62,955 nt of DNA. It comes from Sinorhizobium sp. A49 (GTDB taxonomy: Bacteria > Pseudomonadota > Alphaproteobacteria > Rhizobiales > Rhizobiaceae). Below the pieces are notes generated by a model. It searched no databases. It was not told the origin of the DNA and saw only the letters and a program-made list of their open reading frames with translations. Position 1 is the first letter of the stretch; each line of letters begins with the position of its first letter. The DNA is taken from positions 1-62,955 of the forward strand of contig NZ_MUNW01000087.1 in assembly GCF_002002725.1 (NCBI RefSeq), given 5' to 3'. Shown here piece by piece: positions 16,732-24,604 of this stretch. Made by a program: the position numbers and the translations under genes.

Positions 16732-17015
16732 CCAGACATCCTGGCGCGAAGGCCGCCTGCGACGAAGTTGCTTTGCGTAGGCCGGTCCGAATTTCCGCCC
16801 CCATCGCCGGCTCGTTTCACAAGAAACGACAATTCCGCGCTCCAGCAACATTTCCTCGACAAGGCGTAAGATCAGCGGAAACCTGAAATACAGCCAGACC
16901 GCATTCGAGATGATCTGTTGCGGGAAACGGTGGCGCTTGTGGCTGACGGCAGGACTCTTCATCCCACCGTCGCTATGCCCAATTCACTGACGCCGCGTTT
17001 ATGTGACAACACCGC
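16732..17015 (-). mobile_element. Truncated IS6-family copy, inverted relative to 12845-13662
   Basis: On the minus strand the transposase start (MKSPAVSHKRHRFPQQII, ATG 16962) runs through RLVEEMLLERGIVVSCET to KQLRRRRPSRQDVW, then is cut at about 16735 by the large inverted repeat. The outer end at about 16985-17010 is AGCGGTGTTGTCACATAAAC on the minus strand. It corresponds to the first third of the degenerate copy at 12845-13135. Confidence 0.75.
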
Positions 17016-17017
17016 TT

Positions 17018-17130
17018 CGTGGGGTTGCCCTTCCTCGGCGAGGCCTTACCGAGAAACAAAAAGCGATTGTTGATATTGCGGGCAGAAGCCATTTCGTGGG
17101 TCAACACAACCATAGTTCGCCGCTCGGAGG
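17018..17130 (-). pseudogene. C-terminal fragment of an amino-acid ABC transporter ATPase
   Basis: The minus strand encodes RRTMVVLTHEMASARN, NRFLFLGKASPRKGNPTK, closely matching the H-loop and C-terminal stretch of the intact ATPase that follows ([19 protein letters not shown]...EEGNPKEV). It is only about 110 bases long and stops at the IS6 end. It is a diverged paralogous remnant, not a simple duplication of the neighbour. Confidence 0.65.
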
Positions 17131-17154
17131 GTGTTCACCGATATTCAGAGGTCG

Positions 17155-17925
17155 CTAGTGGCTCAACTGGTTCGACAGGAATGCGCGCAGTCTTTCGCTT
17201 TGTGGTCTGACGAGAACCTCTTTCGGATTGCCCTCCTCGGCGATGACGCCTTGGCTGAGGAACACCACGCGATTGCCCACGTCGCGCGCGAAAGCCATCT
17301 CATGGGTAACCACGATCATCGTGCGCCCTTCCCCTGCAAGTGAGCGCATCACGCGCAGCACTTCGCCGACGAGCTCGGGGTCCAGTGCCGACGTCGGTTC
17401 GTCGAACAGCATGATTTCAGGCTCCATCGCCAACGCACGGGCAATGGCCACGCGTTGCTGTTCACCACCGGACAGGAACGCCGGAAAAGCATGCCGCCTA
17501 TGCGAAACGCCGACCTTCGCGAGATAGGCATCCGCCTTTTCGCCGGCTTCCGCGCGCGATTGGCCAAGCACTCGTATGGGACCGAGCATCACGTTTTCTC
17601 TCGCCGTCAAATGGCTCCAGAGGTTGAATTGCTGGAACACCATCGTTACGCGGGTCCGCAAGCGTGTGAGCGCCCCCGCATCGCCGACAAACAGGCCTCC
17701 TGACCTGTCACGGTTCAGCGTCAGTTGCTCTCCCAACATGGTCAGACGACCTTCCGAGGGCCGCTCTAGAAAATTAAGGCACCGCAGAAAGGTGCTCTTG
17801 CCCGAACCGGACGAGCCGATCATAGATATGACGTCGCCGCGGTTCGCCTTAAGCGAAATGCCCTTCAGCACCTCAACGTTTCCAAAGCGCTTCTTGATAT
17901 CGATTGCCTCAAGCATGGTGCTCAT
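17155..17925 (-). CDS. Amino-acid/opine ABC transporter ATP-binding protein (HisP/OccP-like)
   Basis: 256 residues from ATG 17925. Walker [11 protein letters not shown]-loop MVFQQFNLW, signature [16 protein letters not shown], Walker B IMLFDEP and H-loop VVTHEM are all intact. It belongs to the polar amino acid family (HisP, GlnQ, OccP). Last gene of a minus-strand set with an AstE-like hydrolase, two permeases and a binding protein (17155-21330). It would energise import from the cytoplasmic face. Confidence 0.9.
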   Translation of the reverse strand: MSTMLEAIDIKKRFGNVEVLKGISLKANRGDVISMIGSSGSGKSTFLRCLNFLERPSEGRLTMLGEQLTLNRDRSGGLFVGDAGALTRLRTRVTMVFQQFNLWSHLTARENVMLGPIRVLGQSRAEAGEKADAYLAKVGVSHRRHAFPAFLSGGEQQRVAIARALAMEPEIMLFDEPTSALDPELVGEVLRVMRSLAGEGRTMIVVTHEMAFARDVGNRVVFLSQGVIAEEGNPKEVLVRPQSERLRAFLSNQLSH

Positions 17926-17952
17926 CGCGTCCTCCACTTCTCGAAAATCTGA

Positions 17953-19068
17953 TCAGGGGCTAAGAAGCAAGCCGTCTCGGTACGGCTGCTTGCCAGCGAT
18001 CTTGCCGATGCGTTTTCCTGTTTCCGCGATGCGTGTGTCGGCTCGCGCGTAAAAGACGCCGCTCGTCGTCGCCTTGACAGGCGTCACAGCGCCGGACAAC
18101 GGATCGACGATTTCGGCGACGATCTCATCGGCGAGAACGACATCACCCAGGTCCCGGGTGAACGCAAGGAGACCCGCAAGCGGGGCAACAAGTGCCTCGG
18201 AACCTGCAAGCGGGGTCGCCTCGCACAGGGGTTCCGGCAACGGATCCAGTTCACCATCGATAAACCCCTGATGTGCGAGGAAACGGACAATCGCCGCGGC
18301 ATCCCTTTCAGCGACCCCGCGATCGACATCCTTTCGGCCACGCAGTTCGACGGTCGAGGAAGCGCATGACAGGGGGATAGGGACATCGGGAAATGCACGC
18401 GCGATATCGATCCACGGTCGTGCAACCGCCTCGTCGAACGGATAGTCCCCGGAAATCTCGGCAAGCAGAACAGCGCGGGCGCCGAGATGAGCCGAGAGCG
18501 GCGCGAAGACCTGGGCAAATGCCGGTTGCGTATAGAGGTGAACCTCGGCCTCGCCGTCGCAGTGCAGGTCGAGGACATAGTCCGCGTCGATCGCCAAACT
18601 CATGAGGACCTTTCGCAAGCGGTCGGCGGGGGTCGAAGCCCTCCAGTGCGTTAGTTCCGCGCGCAGCGCCTGACGTATCGTTTTGACGTTAGAAACGATG
18701 TCAGCGGTCAGACTTCCTTCAACGCGCCTGATCGCACCGGTGCCAAGGTCAGGATAGAAGCGGTTGAAGTTCTTGCCGTCATAATTGTCGAAACGCCCCT
18801 CCTGTTGACCGAGCGCGAACTGCGAAAGGCCGATCGGGTTGGCTACTGGCACGACGCAGACATGGCCGGTCAGCCTTCCTTCGGCTTCAAGCGCCTCAAG
18901 CCGGCCGCACAGCATGCGTGCGGCGATCATGCCAGGGGCCTCGTCCGCATGCAGACCACCCTGGACATACAACCGCAGTCTCGCGGATGGGTCACCAAAG
19001 TTGAAGGATGTCAAACGGTGCGTGGTGCCTGCACCACGGCCCTCGACGTCGAATGTCAATTGTTGCAT
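17953..19068 (-). CDS. Succinylglutamate desuccinylase/aspartoacylase family hydrolase
   Basis: 371 residues of the AstE/AspA zinc carboxypeptidase-like family. Zinc-binding residues appear in GGLHADEAPG (His and Glu) and in LDLHCDGEAEVH (His). The C-terminal domain carries the beta-rich tail with LLAFTRDLGDVV, DPLSG. Members remove acyl groups from N-acyl amino acids or act on related amides. Encoded between permease and ATPase genes of the same operon, it probably acts on the imported compound; N-acylated amino acids or opine-like conjugates are plausible substrates. Confidence 0.8.
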   Translation of the reverse strand: MQQLTFDVEGRGAGTTHRLTSFNFGDPSARLRLYVQGGLHADEAPGMIAARMLCGRLEALEAEGRLTGHVCVVPVANPIGLSQFALGQQEGRFDNYDGKNFNRFYPDLGTGAIRRVEGSLTADIVSNVKTIRQALRAELTHWRASTPADRLRKVLMSLAIDADYVLDLHCDGEAEVHLYTQPAFAQVFAPLSAHLGARAVLLAEISGDYPFDEAVARPWIDIARAFPDVPIPLSCASSTVELRGRKDVDRGVAERDAAAIVRFLAHQGFIDGELDPLPEPLCEATPLAGSEALVAPLAGLLAFTRDLGDVVLADEIVAEIVDPLSGAVTPVKATTSGVFYARADTRIAETGKRIGKIAGKQPYRDGLLLSP

Positions 19069-19069
19069 G

Positions 19070-19804
19070 TCATGCCGCTTTCAGTTGGATGCTCGCGAAG
19101 GCCGGCTCAGAAGCTCGGGCGCGGTCGAGATGGCGCAGGTAGTGTCGCTCCAGCCTTCTGAAGGCCTGGGCGAGAACAACCGTCAGGAAAAGATAGATGA
19201 CGGCGGCAACGCCGAACGATTCCGTCAGCACCAGATAATTGGTGTAAACGTCGCGAGCGACGCGCATGATTTCGACGATGGTGACTGTGCTGGCGAGCGC
19301 GGTGGCATGCAGCATCATCACAACTTCATTGCCATACTGAGGAAGTGCGCGCCGCCATGCCGATGGCCAGACGATGTGCCGGAGCACCGCAATGCGTCCC
19401 ATGCCGATCGCGCGCGCCGCCTCAACCTCACCCGGTGCAATCGCCTTGATGGCACCGGCGAAGATCTCCGTCGAGTAGGCTGCAGTGTTGATGGTCAGCG
19501 CAGCCCAGGCGCAAAACCACGGCGAGCGGAAGAACACCCAGAGGGCGCTTTCCCGCAGCCAGTCGAACTGTGCAAGGCCGTAGTAGAGAACGAAGAGTTG
19601 CACCAGTAACGGGGTTCCGCGGATGACGTAGGTGAAGACCCATACCGGTTTGGCAATCCATAAAGAACGCGACGCACGCGCAACGCCCAAGGGTATAGAG
19701 AGCAGCAGCCCGCTCGCGATCACCATCATGAGAAGCATGAGCGTGTTCTGCAGCCCTGCGAAAAATGCCGGCGCGGAACTCGATACAATCGCCCAGGAGA
19801 TCAT
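19070..19804 (-). CDS. Amino-acid/opine ABC transporter permease (HisM/OccM-like)
   Basis: 244 residues, five to six membrane segments. The N-terminal AFFAGLQNTLMLLMM and the ATPase-contact loop EVEAARAIGMGRIAVLRHIVWP match the HEQ/HisM permease family. The start ATG overlaps the end of the partner permease by four bases (19801-19804), indicating translational coupling. It pairs with the permease encoded at 19801-20490. Confidence 0.88.
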   Translation of the reverse strand: MISWAIVSSSAPAFFAGLQNTLMLLMMVIASGLLLSIPLGVARASRSLWIAKPVWVFTYVIRGTPLLVQLFVLYYGLAQFDWLRESALWVFFRSPWFCAWAALTINTAAYSTEIFAGAIKAIAPGEVEAARAIGMGRIAVLRHIVWPSAWRRALPQYGNEVVMMLHATALASTVTIVEIMRVARDVYTNYLVLTESFGVAAVIYLFLTVVLAQAFRRLERHYLRHLDRARASEPAFASIQLKAA

Positions 19805-20490
19805 GCGTCACCTACCCGGCGAATGCCCTTGGTATAGTGCCGTTCGACAGCAGTAAAGAAGAGGATGGAAACGGTCGTTACGCACAGATAGATCAGGCCA
19901 ATGAGCGCATAGAAAGTGAACGGCTCACGGGTAGCCGCCGATGCGAGCCCTGCGCGATGTACCATGTCGTCGAGCCCGATGATCGAAACAAGGGCCGTCG
20001 CCTTCAGCATCACCAGCCAATTGTTGGTAAGGCCCGGGATCGCATGGCGGACCATCTGCGGCAGCAGAATGAGCCGCGTTACCTGAACTCGGGAAAGCCC
20101 ATAGGCCACGCCAGCCTCAAGCTGCCCCGAAGGCACGCTCAGGATCGCCCCACGAAACGTTTCAGTGAGATAGGCGCCGAAAATGAAGCCGATCGTCAGA
20201 GTTCCGGCGGCAAACGGGTTGATGTCGACATACCCCCAACCATAGCTTGACGAAAGCTTGTTGAGAAGAATTTGCCCGCCATAGAACACTACCAGCATGA
20301 CCAGGAGGTCAGGCAATGCCCGCACGACTGTCGTATATGTATTCGCCAGGCTGCGCGCTGTACGATTGCCGTAGACCTTGGCCAGAGCGCCAATCAGGCC
20401 GAAGACGCAGGCAATCGCAAGTGACGTCGAGGCGACACTGAGTGTAACCTTAAGCCCGGACAGGATCATGGGTAGATAGCCATGGAACAT
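19801..20490 (-). CDS. Amino-acid/opine ABC transporter permease (HisQ/OccQ-like)
   Basis: 229 residues from ATG 20490 (MFHGYLPMILSGLKVTL), preceded by GGAGGC. The longer frame to 20541 would run through the intergenic hairpin and is unlikely. Several hydrophobic segments and the cytoplasmic loop QLEAGVAYGLSRVQVTRLILLP identify the family. It forms the heterodimeric channel with the product of the next gene. Confidence 0.88.
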   Translation of the reverse strand: MFHGYLPMILSGLKVTLSVASTSLAIACVFGLIGALAKVYGNRTARSLANTYTTVVRALPDLLVMLVVFYGGQILLNKLSSSYGWGYVDINPFAAGTLTIGFIFGAYLTETFRGAILSVPSGQLEAGVAYGLSRVQVTRLILLPQMVRHAIPGLTNNWLVMLKATALVSIIGLDDMVHRAGLASAATREPFTFYALIGLIYLCVTTVSILFFTAVERHYTKGIRRVGDA

Positions 20491-20510
20491 GGCGGCCTCC
20501 TTCGGCCAAG

Positions 20511-20536
20511 TCCCGTGCGCCTTGAAGCGCACGGGA
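20511..20536. terminator. Hairpin between binding protein and permease genes
   Basis: TCCCGTGCGC (20511-20520) and GCGCACGGGA (20527-20536) form a perfect 10-bp stem with a six-base loop. It lies just after the binding-protein stop and before the permease start on the minus strand. Without a T-run it more likely stabilises the upstream mRNA segment or attenuates, giving more binding protein than permease. Confidence 0.65.
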
Positions 20537-20547
20537 TCCAACCGTTG

Positions 20548-21330
20548 TTACTTCTTGGCGGATTGCGGCGTGACGTCGAAATCGAAGTACTTCGCGGCCA
20601 TTGTCTTGTAGGCGCCTCCAGCCATCAGAGCTGCGAGCGACGCATTGACGTTTTCGCGCAACTCCGTTTCTCCCTTGCGCATGGCAATGCCAACGCCGCC
20701 ATCGGTGCCTTCCCCGAGGAAAAGCGTTTCGCCAACTTGCGCAAATCCCTCGCCTTCCGGTTTCTTCAGAAAGGACTCCGCCGAAACAACGGACGAACCA
20801 AAGGCGATATCGCCGCGGCCCGCAGCCAGTTCGAGATAGACGGCGGGCTCCTTGTCGACGGCAAGTACAGTGCTGTCAGGATAGTTTGCAGCAACGTAGT
20901 CCGCGCGCGGCGAGTTGCGCAGCACGATGATCGTCTTGCCTTTGAGCTCCTCCGGCGTCCAGTTCTTGAACGCCCCTTGCTTGGAGACCCAGCGCGAGGG
21001 AACATCGTAATAGGGGTTGGAGAAATCAACGACCTGCTTGCGCTTCTCGTTGATCGTCATCGATGCGACGATCATGTCGAATTTGTTGGCATTTAGCGCC
21101 GGGATCATACCGTCCCATTCCTGCTGCACCATTTCGCACTTCGTCTTCATCTGAGCGCAAATTGCGTTGGCGATATCGATGTCGAAGCCTGAAAGCTTGC
21201 CATCAGGGGCCACGACCGAAAACGGCGGATAATTTCCTTCGACCCCCACGCGAATGGTTTTCTCCTCAGCCGAGACCGTGGTTGCGAACAGGGTTGCAAG
21301 TGCAAATATGGTGGCAAGTTTGTAACGCAT
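20548..21330 (-). CDS. Periplasmic amino-acid/opine-binding protein
   Basis: 260 residues from ATG 21330, preceded by GGAGGAAAG. Residues 1-21 form a signal peptide (MRYKLATIFALATLFATTVS, cleavage near SAEE). The mature part is a family 3 solute-binding protein: IRVGVEGNYPPFSVVAPDGK, GFDIDIANAICAQMK, and VDFSNPYY. It delivers the ligand to the permeases encoded downstream and is divergently transcribed from the RpiR regulator. Confidence 0.9.
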   Translation of the reverse strand: MRYKLATIFALATLFATTVSAEEKTIRVGVEGNYPPFSVVAPDGKLSGFDIDIANAICAQMKTKCEMVQQEWDGMIPALNANKFDMIVASMTINEKRKQVVDFSNPYYDVPSRWVSKQGAFKNWTPEELKGKTIIVLRNSPRADYVAANYPDSTVLAVDKEPAVYLELAAGRGDIAFGSSVVSAESFLKKPEGEGFAQVGETLFLGEGTDGGVGIAMRKGETELRENVNASLAALMAGGAYKTMAAKYFDFDVTPQSAKK

Positions 21331-21398
21331 GGTCTTTCCTCCGTCAGAATGCGCTAAACTGGCTTCCAAATGGCAGGAAACTTTCATAGAGTCAATTC

Positions 21399-21416
21399 AT
21401 GAAAACAGATTTTCAT
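21399..21416. promoter_or_regulatory. Candidate RpiR operator overlapping the regulator start
   Basis: ATGAAAA-CAGA-TTTTCAT is a perfect 7-bp inverted repeat, and TTTCAT at 21382-21387 gives a third half-site. RpiR-type regulators often bind GAAA/TTTC dyads. The repeat covers the start codon of the regulator and lies about 70 bases from the binding-protein start, so it could serve autoregulation and control of the divergent operon. Confidence 0.4.
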
Positions 21417-22313
21417 ATACAGTCCCCGTTATCTGCCGATGCAGACCGCCAATTCTCGACTTCTCCGCTTGGCAAGAATATCAGCGCATTCCTGCGCGAC
21501 GGCTCAAGCTCGCAGCGCCAGCTTTCAGAGTTTGTGCTGCGCGATCCGGTTTTTGTCGCAACGCGAGGCATTGAGGACCTGGCCGCCGCTACGGCGATTT
21601 CAGCCTCGACAATCAGCCGCTATGTGCGCGATCTCGGCTTGGCAAACTATGCCGAATTCCGCTCGACCGTGGGCGAAACGGTGAGCGAGTTGATCGCGCC
21701 CGTGGCGAAGTTGAACGCGACGATGCGCGACGAGCAGCAACGAAATAGTGCGGTCGAGGCGAGCATTGTCGCAGCCGAGTTCCATATCGCCGCGCTACGC
21801 GATCCGCAAACCGCGGATGTTGTACGAACCATCGCAAAGACGCTCGCGACGGCCACCCGGGTCTATGCGATCGGTTTCGGTTTTAGCGCACATCTGGCCG
21901 CGATGCTGACGCTCGCCTTGCAGCCTTACAGGGAAAACGTCATCAACGTTGCCCAGTACGGCGGAACGGAGTCGGCTGCTGCGAGGCTCATGTCAATTAC
22001 CCAGGGCGACCTTCTGGTTGCGATCTCTTTCCCACGCTATTCACGAGATGTCGTCGATTTGATCCGCTACGCCCGCGATAACGGCGCCCGCATCGTGTCA
22101 CTGACGGATTCAAGCGCGTCGCCGATCGCGCGATACGCGGATGACCTTCTTCTGGCGCCGGCTCAGCATCCGGTGATTTCCAGCAGCAATGTGCCGGCGA
22201 TGGTTCTAATCGAGGCGCTGGTTTCCGAATTCCTGCTGGCCGATCCCGACAATCTGAAGCGAGCCGAAAAGCTTGCGAACGCGATCGCCTCTTATCTGAC
22301 TTCCGACAAATGA
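21399..22313 (+). CDS. MurR/RpiR family transcriptional regulator
   Basis: 304 residues. The N-terminal HTH_6 region (RDPVFVATRGIEDLAAATAI, SASTISRYVRDLGLANYAEF) is followed by a SIS domain (residues about 140-280, with VYAIGFGFSAHLAAML and SFPRYSRDVVDLIRYA). SIS domains bind phosphosugars or related ligands. Its position divergent from the ABC/AstE operon suggests that it represses that operon. Confidence 0.88.
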   Translation: MKTDFHIQSPLSADADRQFSTSPLGKNISAFLRDGSSSQRQLSEFVLRDPVFVATRGIEDLAAATAISASTISRYVRDLGLANYAEFRSTVGETVSELIAPVAKLNATMRDEQQRNSAVEASIVAAEFHIAALRDPQTADVVRTIAKTLATATRVYAIGFGFSAHLAAMLTLALQPYRENVINVAQYGGTESAAARLMSITQGDLLVAISFPRYSRDVVDLIRYARDNGARIVSLTDSSASPIARYADDLLLAPAQHPVISSSNVPAMVLIEALVSEFLLADPDNLKRAEKLANAIASYLTSDK

Positions 22314-22534
22314 GCGGGACGTGACCGCACTCCCCCGCTTCGCTCGATGTTTTGACGGTTTGCTCAATTGCAGATTTTACCGGCGTTCCGCAGGAATGAT
22401 CAATCGTTGAGAGACGTTTACCAATCAGGGGATAGACTTCGGAGTGTCCGTGGGCACCATATCCATTCAGGGGCAATCCGTACACTGGAAGGTTGTGCAG
22501 CGAGGGCTGCTTCACACTGAGTTTATGCACGTTT

Positions 22535-22841
22535 GCTCAGATCATCCCCAGCGTTCTGATCGGGGATCGCGCTTCACAAGCATGGACGGGGCATCGTTCT
22601 TGAAGCTCCACAATCTGGTTCATTCGATGAGCCGACGTGTCAACTGCCACGACAATGCCGTGGCTGAGAGCTTCTTCAATTTGTTAAGCGGGCACGGATA
22701 CGCCGAAAGGACTATCGCTAGAGAGACGACGCGAGGCATGACGTGTTCGATTGTATCGAGATGTGCTACAACGCGAAGCGCAAACATGTCAGAAACGAGA
22801 TGCTGTCGCCCGCCGAAATCGTAAAGCTGCAGAAAACTTGA
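22535..22841 (+). pseudogene. IS3-family OrfB transposase, C-terminal fragment
   Basis: Reads CSDHPQRSDRGSRFTSMDGA, MSRRVNCHDNAVAESFFNLL, then a frameshift near 22735 after which DVFDCIEMCYNAKRKHVRNE, MLSPAEIVKLQKT continue to a stop at 22839-22841. This is the rve-domain end of an IS3-type transposase with the E residue in AESFF. The N-terminal half and OrfA are absent. The segment 22314-22534 has no other recognisable gene. Confidence 0.75.
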
Positions 22842-22874
22842 CACGTGTCTACGTAACGGTGGCCTTTCAATCTC

Positions 22875-23564
22875 CTACGGCTCCAGCCCCGCGCACCGCG
22901 CGGTATTTCGTATGTGCGTTTCCATCTCCAGCCGTGCGGCAGCCGGGTCGTTAGCCCGCAGGGCCGCGATGATGCGGCGATGCTCCGCAATGGATTCGCC
23001 CATGCGCGCGGGATCGGTGATCGGAATTGGCTGGCGCTGGGTCGCTGTCAGTTGCTCGCGCACTGTCTGATAGAGCGCGCGCAGCATTGCATTGCTGCAT
23101 GCGGACGCGATTATGGCATGAAATTCCAGGTCAGCGTCGACGTTGGCCAAGAGATCCTGCTGTGCCCAACTCTCTTCCATCTGCCGTGTCATGCTTTCCA
23201 TCTGGTCCAGTTGATTGGCCATCAGCCGCCCTGCTGCAAGACTAGCCATCTGCCCCTCGAGCATTATCCGGGTCTGGAACACGTCGAAGACCGAATAACT
23301 GCCGGAGTAGCGCCAAGGCCCCATGTGATTGGAGGCAGAGGACGGGCCACCAGAAACGAACGTTCCCCGTCCCGCCTCCGTCTTCAGCAAGCCGAGAGTC
23401 TCAAGTGTAAGCAGGGCTTCCCGCAGTGATGCGCGACTGATTCCAAACTTCTGCGAGAATTCACGCTGCGATGGGATTTTCTGCCCCGGCTTGAGGCTTC
23501 CGGCCTGAATCATGCTCTGGATTTCGCGGGCGACGGATTGTGGGACAAGAGTCTTGTTCAGCAT
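22875..23564 (-). CDS. FadR/FCD-type GntR transcriptional regulator
   Basis: 229 residues from ATG 23564 (MLNKTLVPQSVAREI). The GntR winged HTH covers residues 1-75 (GQKIPSQREFSQKFGISRAS, LREALLTLETLGLLK, GRGTFV), followed by an all-helical FCD ligand domain with the metal/ligand His residues in DADLEFHAIIA and AEHRRIIAAL. Divergent from the ABC operon starting at 23751, with an excellent palindrome between them. A ligand-released repressor of that operon is most likely. Confidence 0.88.
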   Translation of the reverse strand: MLNKTLVPQSVAREIQSMIQAGSLKPGQKIPSQREFSQKFGISRASLREALLTLETLGLLKTEAGRGTFVSGGPSSASNHMGPWRYSGSYSVFDVFQTRIMLEGQMASLAAGRLMANQLDQMESMTRQMEESWAQQDLLANVDADLEFHAIIASACSNAMLRALYQTVREQLTATQRQPIPITDPARMGESIAEHRRIIAALRANDPAAARLEMETHIRNTARCAGLEP

Positions 23565-23680
23565 TGCGTGTTTTCCATCTGCCCCTGCGATACGGCCCTT
23601 CCATACCGTGAAGGGCTGATTTCGCGCCAAGTCTATTTTATCGACACCATCTCTTGCAATTGCCAAACAGGCATGCTTCC

Positions 23681-23711
23681 TTGGTCTTACTGGTCTGACC
23701 AGTTAGACCAA
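23681..23711. promoter_or_regulatory. 31-bp near-perfect palindrome, FadR-family operator
   Basis: TTGGTCTTACTGGTC and GACCAGTTAGACCAA flank a central T; the 15-base arms differ at one position. The core TGGTCTGACCA fits the FadR-subfamily consensus TNGTNNNACNA. It lies 117 bases upstream of the regulator start and 40 bases before the binding-protein start, and an AAGGGGAACC ribosome-binding site follows it. Confidence 0.8.
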
Positions 23712-23750
23712 GCCTAACCGTTTCACTTAAAAAAAATCAAGGGGAACCTC

Positions 23751-24536
23751 ATGAAAGCGCTTACACTCATTACCGCCCTGCTTGCCGCTGCAGCATTCGC
23801 CACCTCCGGCAATGCCGCCGACCTCACCGTCGGCGCCAATATCGGCAACGTTCCATGGGAATTCCAGAATGCATCAGGCGAGACCGTCGGTTTCGAAATC
23901 GATCTGATAAACGAGGTCGGAAAGCGACTTGGCAAGTCGGTCGAGTTCGTCAACGTTCCGTTCAACGGCCTATTCTCCGCCGTCCAATCGGGTCGCATCA
24001 ATATGGCCGTGTCGTCCATCACCATTACCGACAAGCGACTGGAATCCGTGACTTTCGCGCAGCCCTACTACGACAGCGACCAGTCCTTGACGGTGACCGC
24101 GGCCAGCGGCATCACCGGCCTTTCGGGCATGGAAGGCAAGGTTGTCGGTGTCGACACCGGTTCGACGGGCGACATGTGGGCGACCAACAACACCGCGAAA
24201 TACAAGTTCGGCGAAATCCGCAAGTTCGAAGGCCTCTCTCCCGCCATGCTGGACCTAGTTGCCGGTCGCGTCGACGGTTATATCAGCGATATCCCGGCAC
24301 TGCTCTACTACGTCAAGGACAAGCCCGACCTGAAGGTGGCCGAACGCATCCCCACCGGCGAGAAGTATTCGGTCATGTTCAACAAGGGCGACCCGTTGGC
24401 AAAAGAGGTCAACGACGTTATCTCGACTTTGAAGAAGGAAGGTTTCGTCGCCAAACTGCACGAAACCTGGTTCGGCGCAAAAGCCGAGGAGACCACCTCG
24501 ACTGTCATGGTCATGGACATGCCGGCACCCAAGTAA
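23751..24536 (+). CDS. Periplasmic amino-acid-type ABC transporter binding protein
   Basis: 261 residues with signal peptide MKALTLITALLAAAAFATSG (cleavage near NAAD) and a family 3 solute-binding fold: VGANIGNVPWEFQNASGE, GFEIDLINEVGKRLGKS, and VTFAQPYYDSD. First gene of an operon continuing with permease, ATPase, aminotransferase and hydantoinase genes. The ligand is probably an amino acid or a small cyclic nitrogen compound related to the downstream enzymes. Confidence 0.9.
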   Translation: MKALTLITALLAAAAFATSGNAADLTVGANIGNVPWEFQNASGETVGFEIDLINEVGKRLGKSVEFVNVPFNGLFSAVQSGRINMAVSSITITDKRLESVTFAQPYYDSDQSLTVTAASGITGLSGMEGKVVGVDTGSTGDMWATNNTAKYKFGEIRKFEGLSPAMLDLVAGRVDGYISDIPALLYYVKDKPDLKVAERIPTGEKYSVMFNKGDPLAKEVNDVISTLKKEGFVAKLHETWFGAKAEETTSTVMVMDMPAPK

Positions 24537-24550
24537 GCCGCGCCTCCTCG

Positions 24551-24578
24551 TGATGGCGGCATTGCAGCGCCGCCATCA
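24551..24578. terminator. Hairpin after the binding-protein gene
   Basis: TGATGGCGGC and GCCGCCATCA form a perfect 10-bp stem with an eight-base loop, 15 bases after the stop codon and before the permease gene. There is no T-run. As in the operon at 20.5 kb, it probably protects the upstream transcript or partly attenuates, favouring binding-protein synthesis. Confidence 0.65.
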
Positions 24579-24604
24579 ATTCCATAGCGACAGCCGGTGG
24601 CCCC

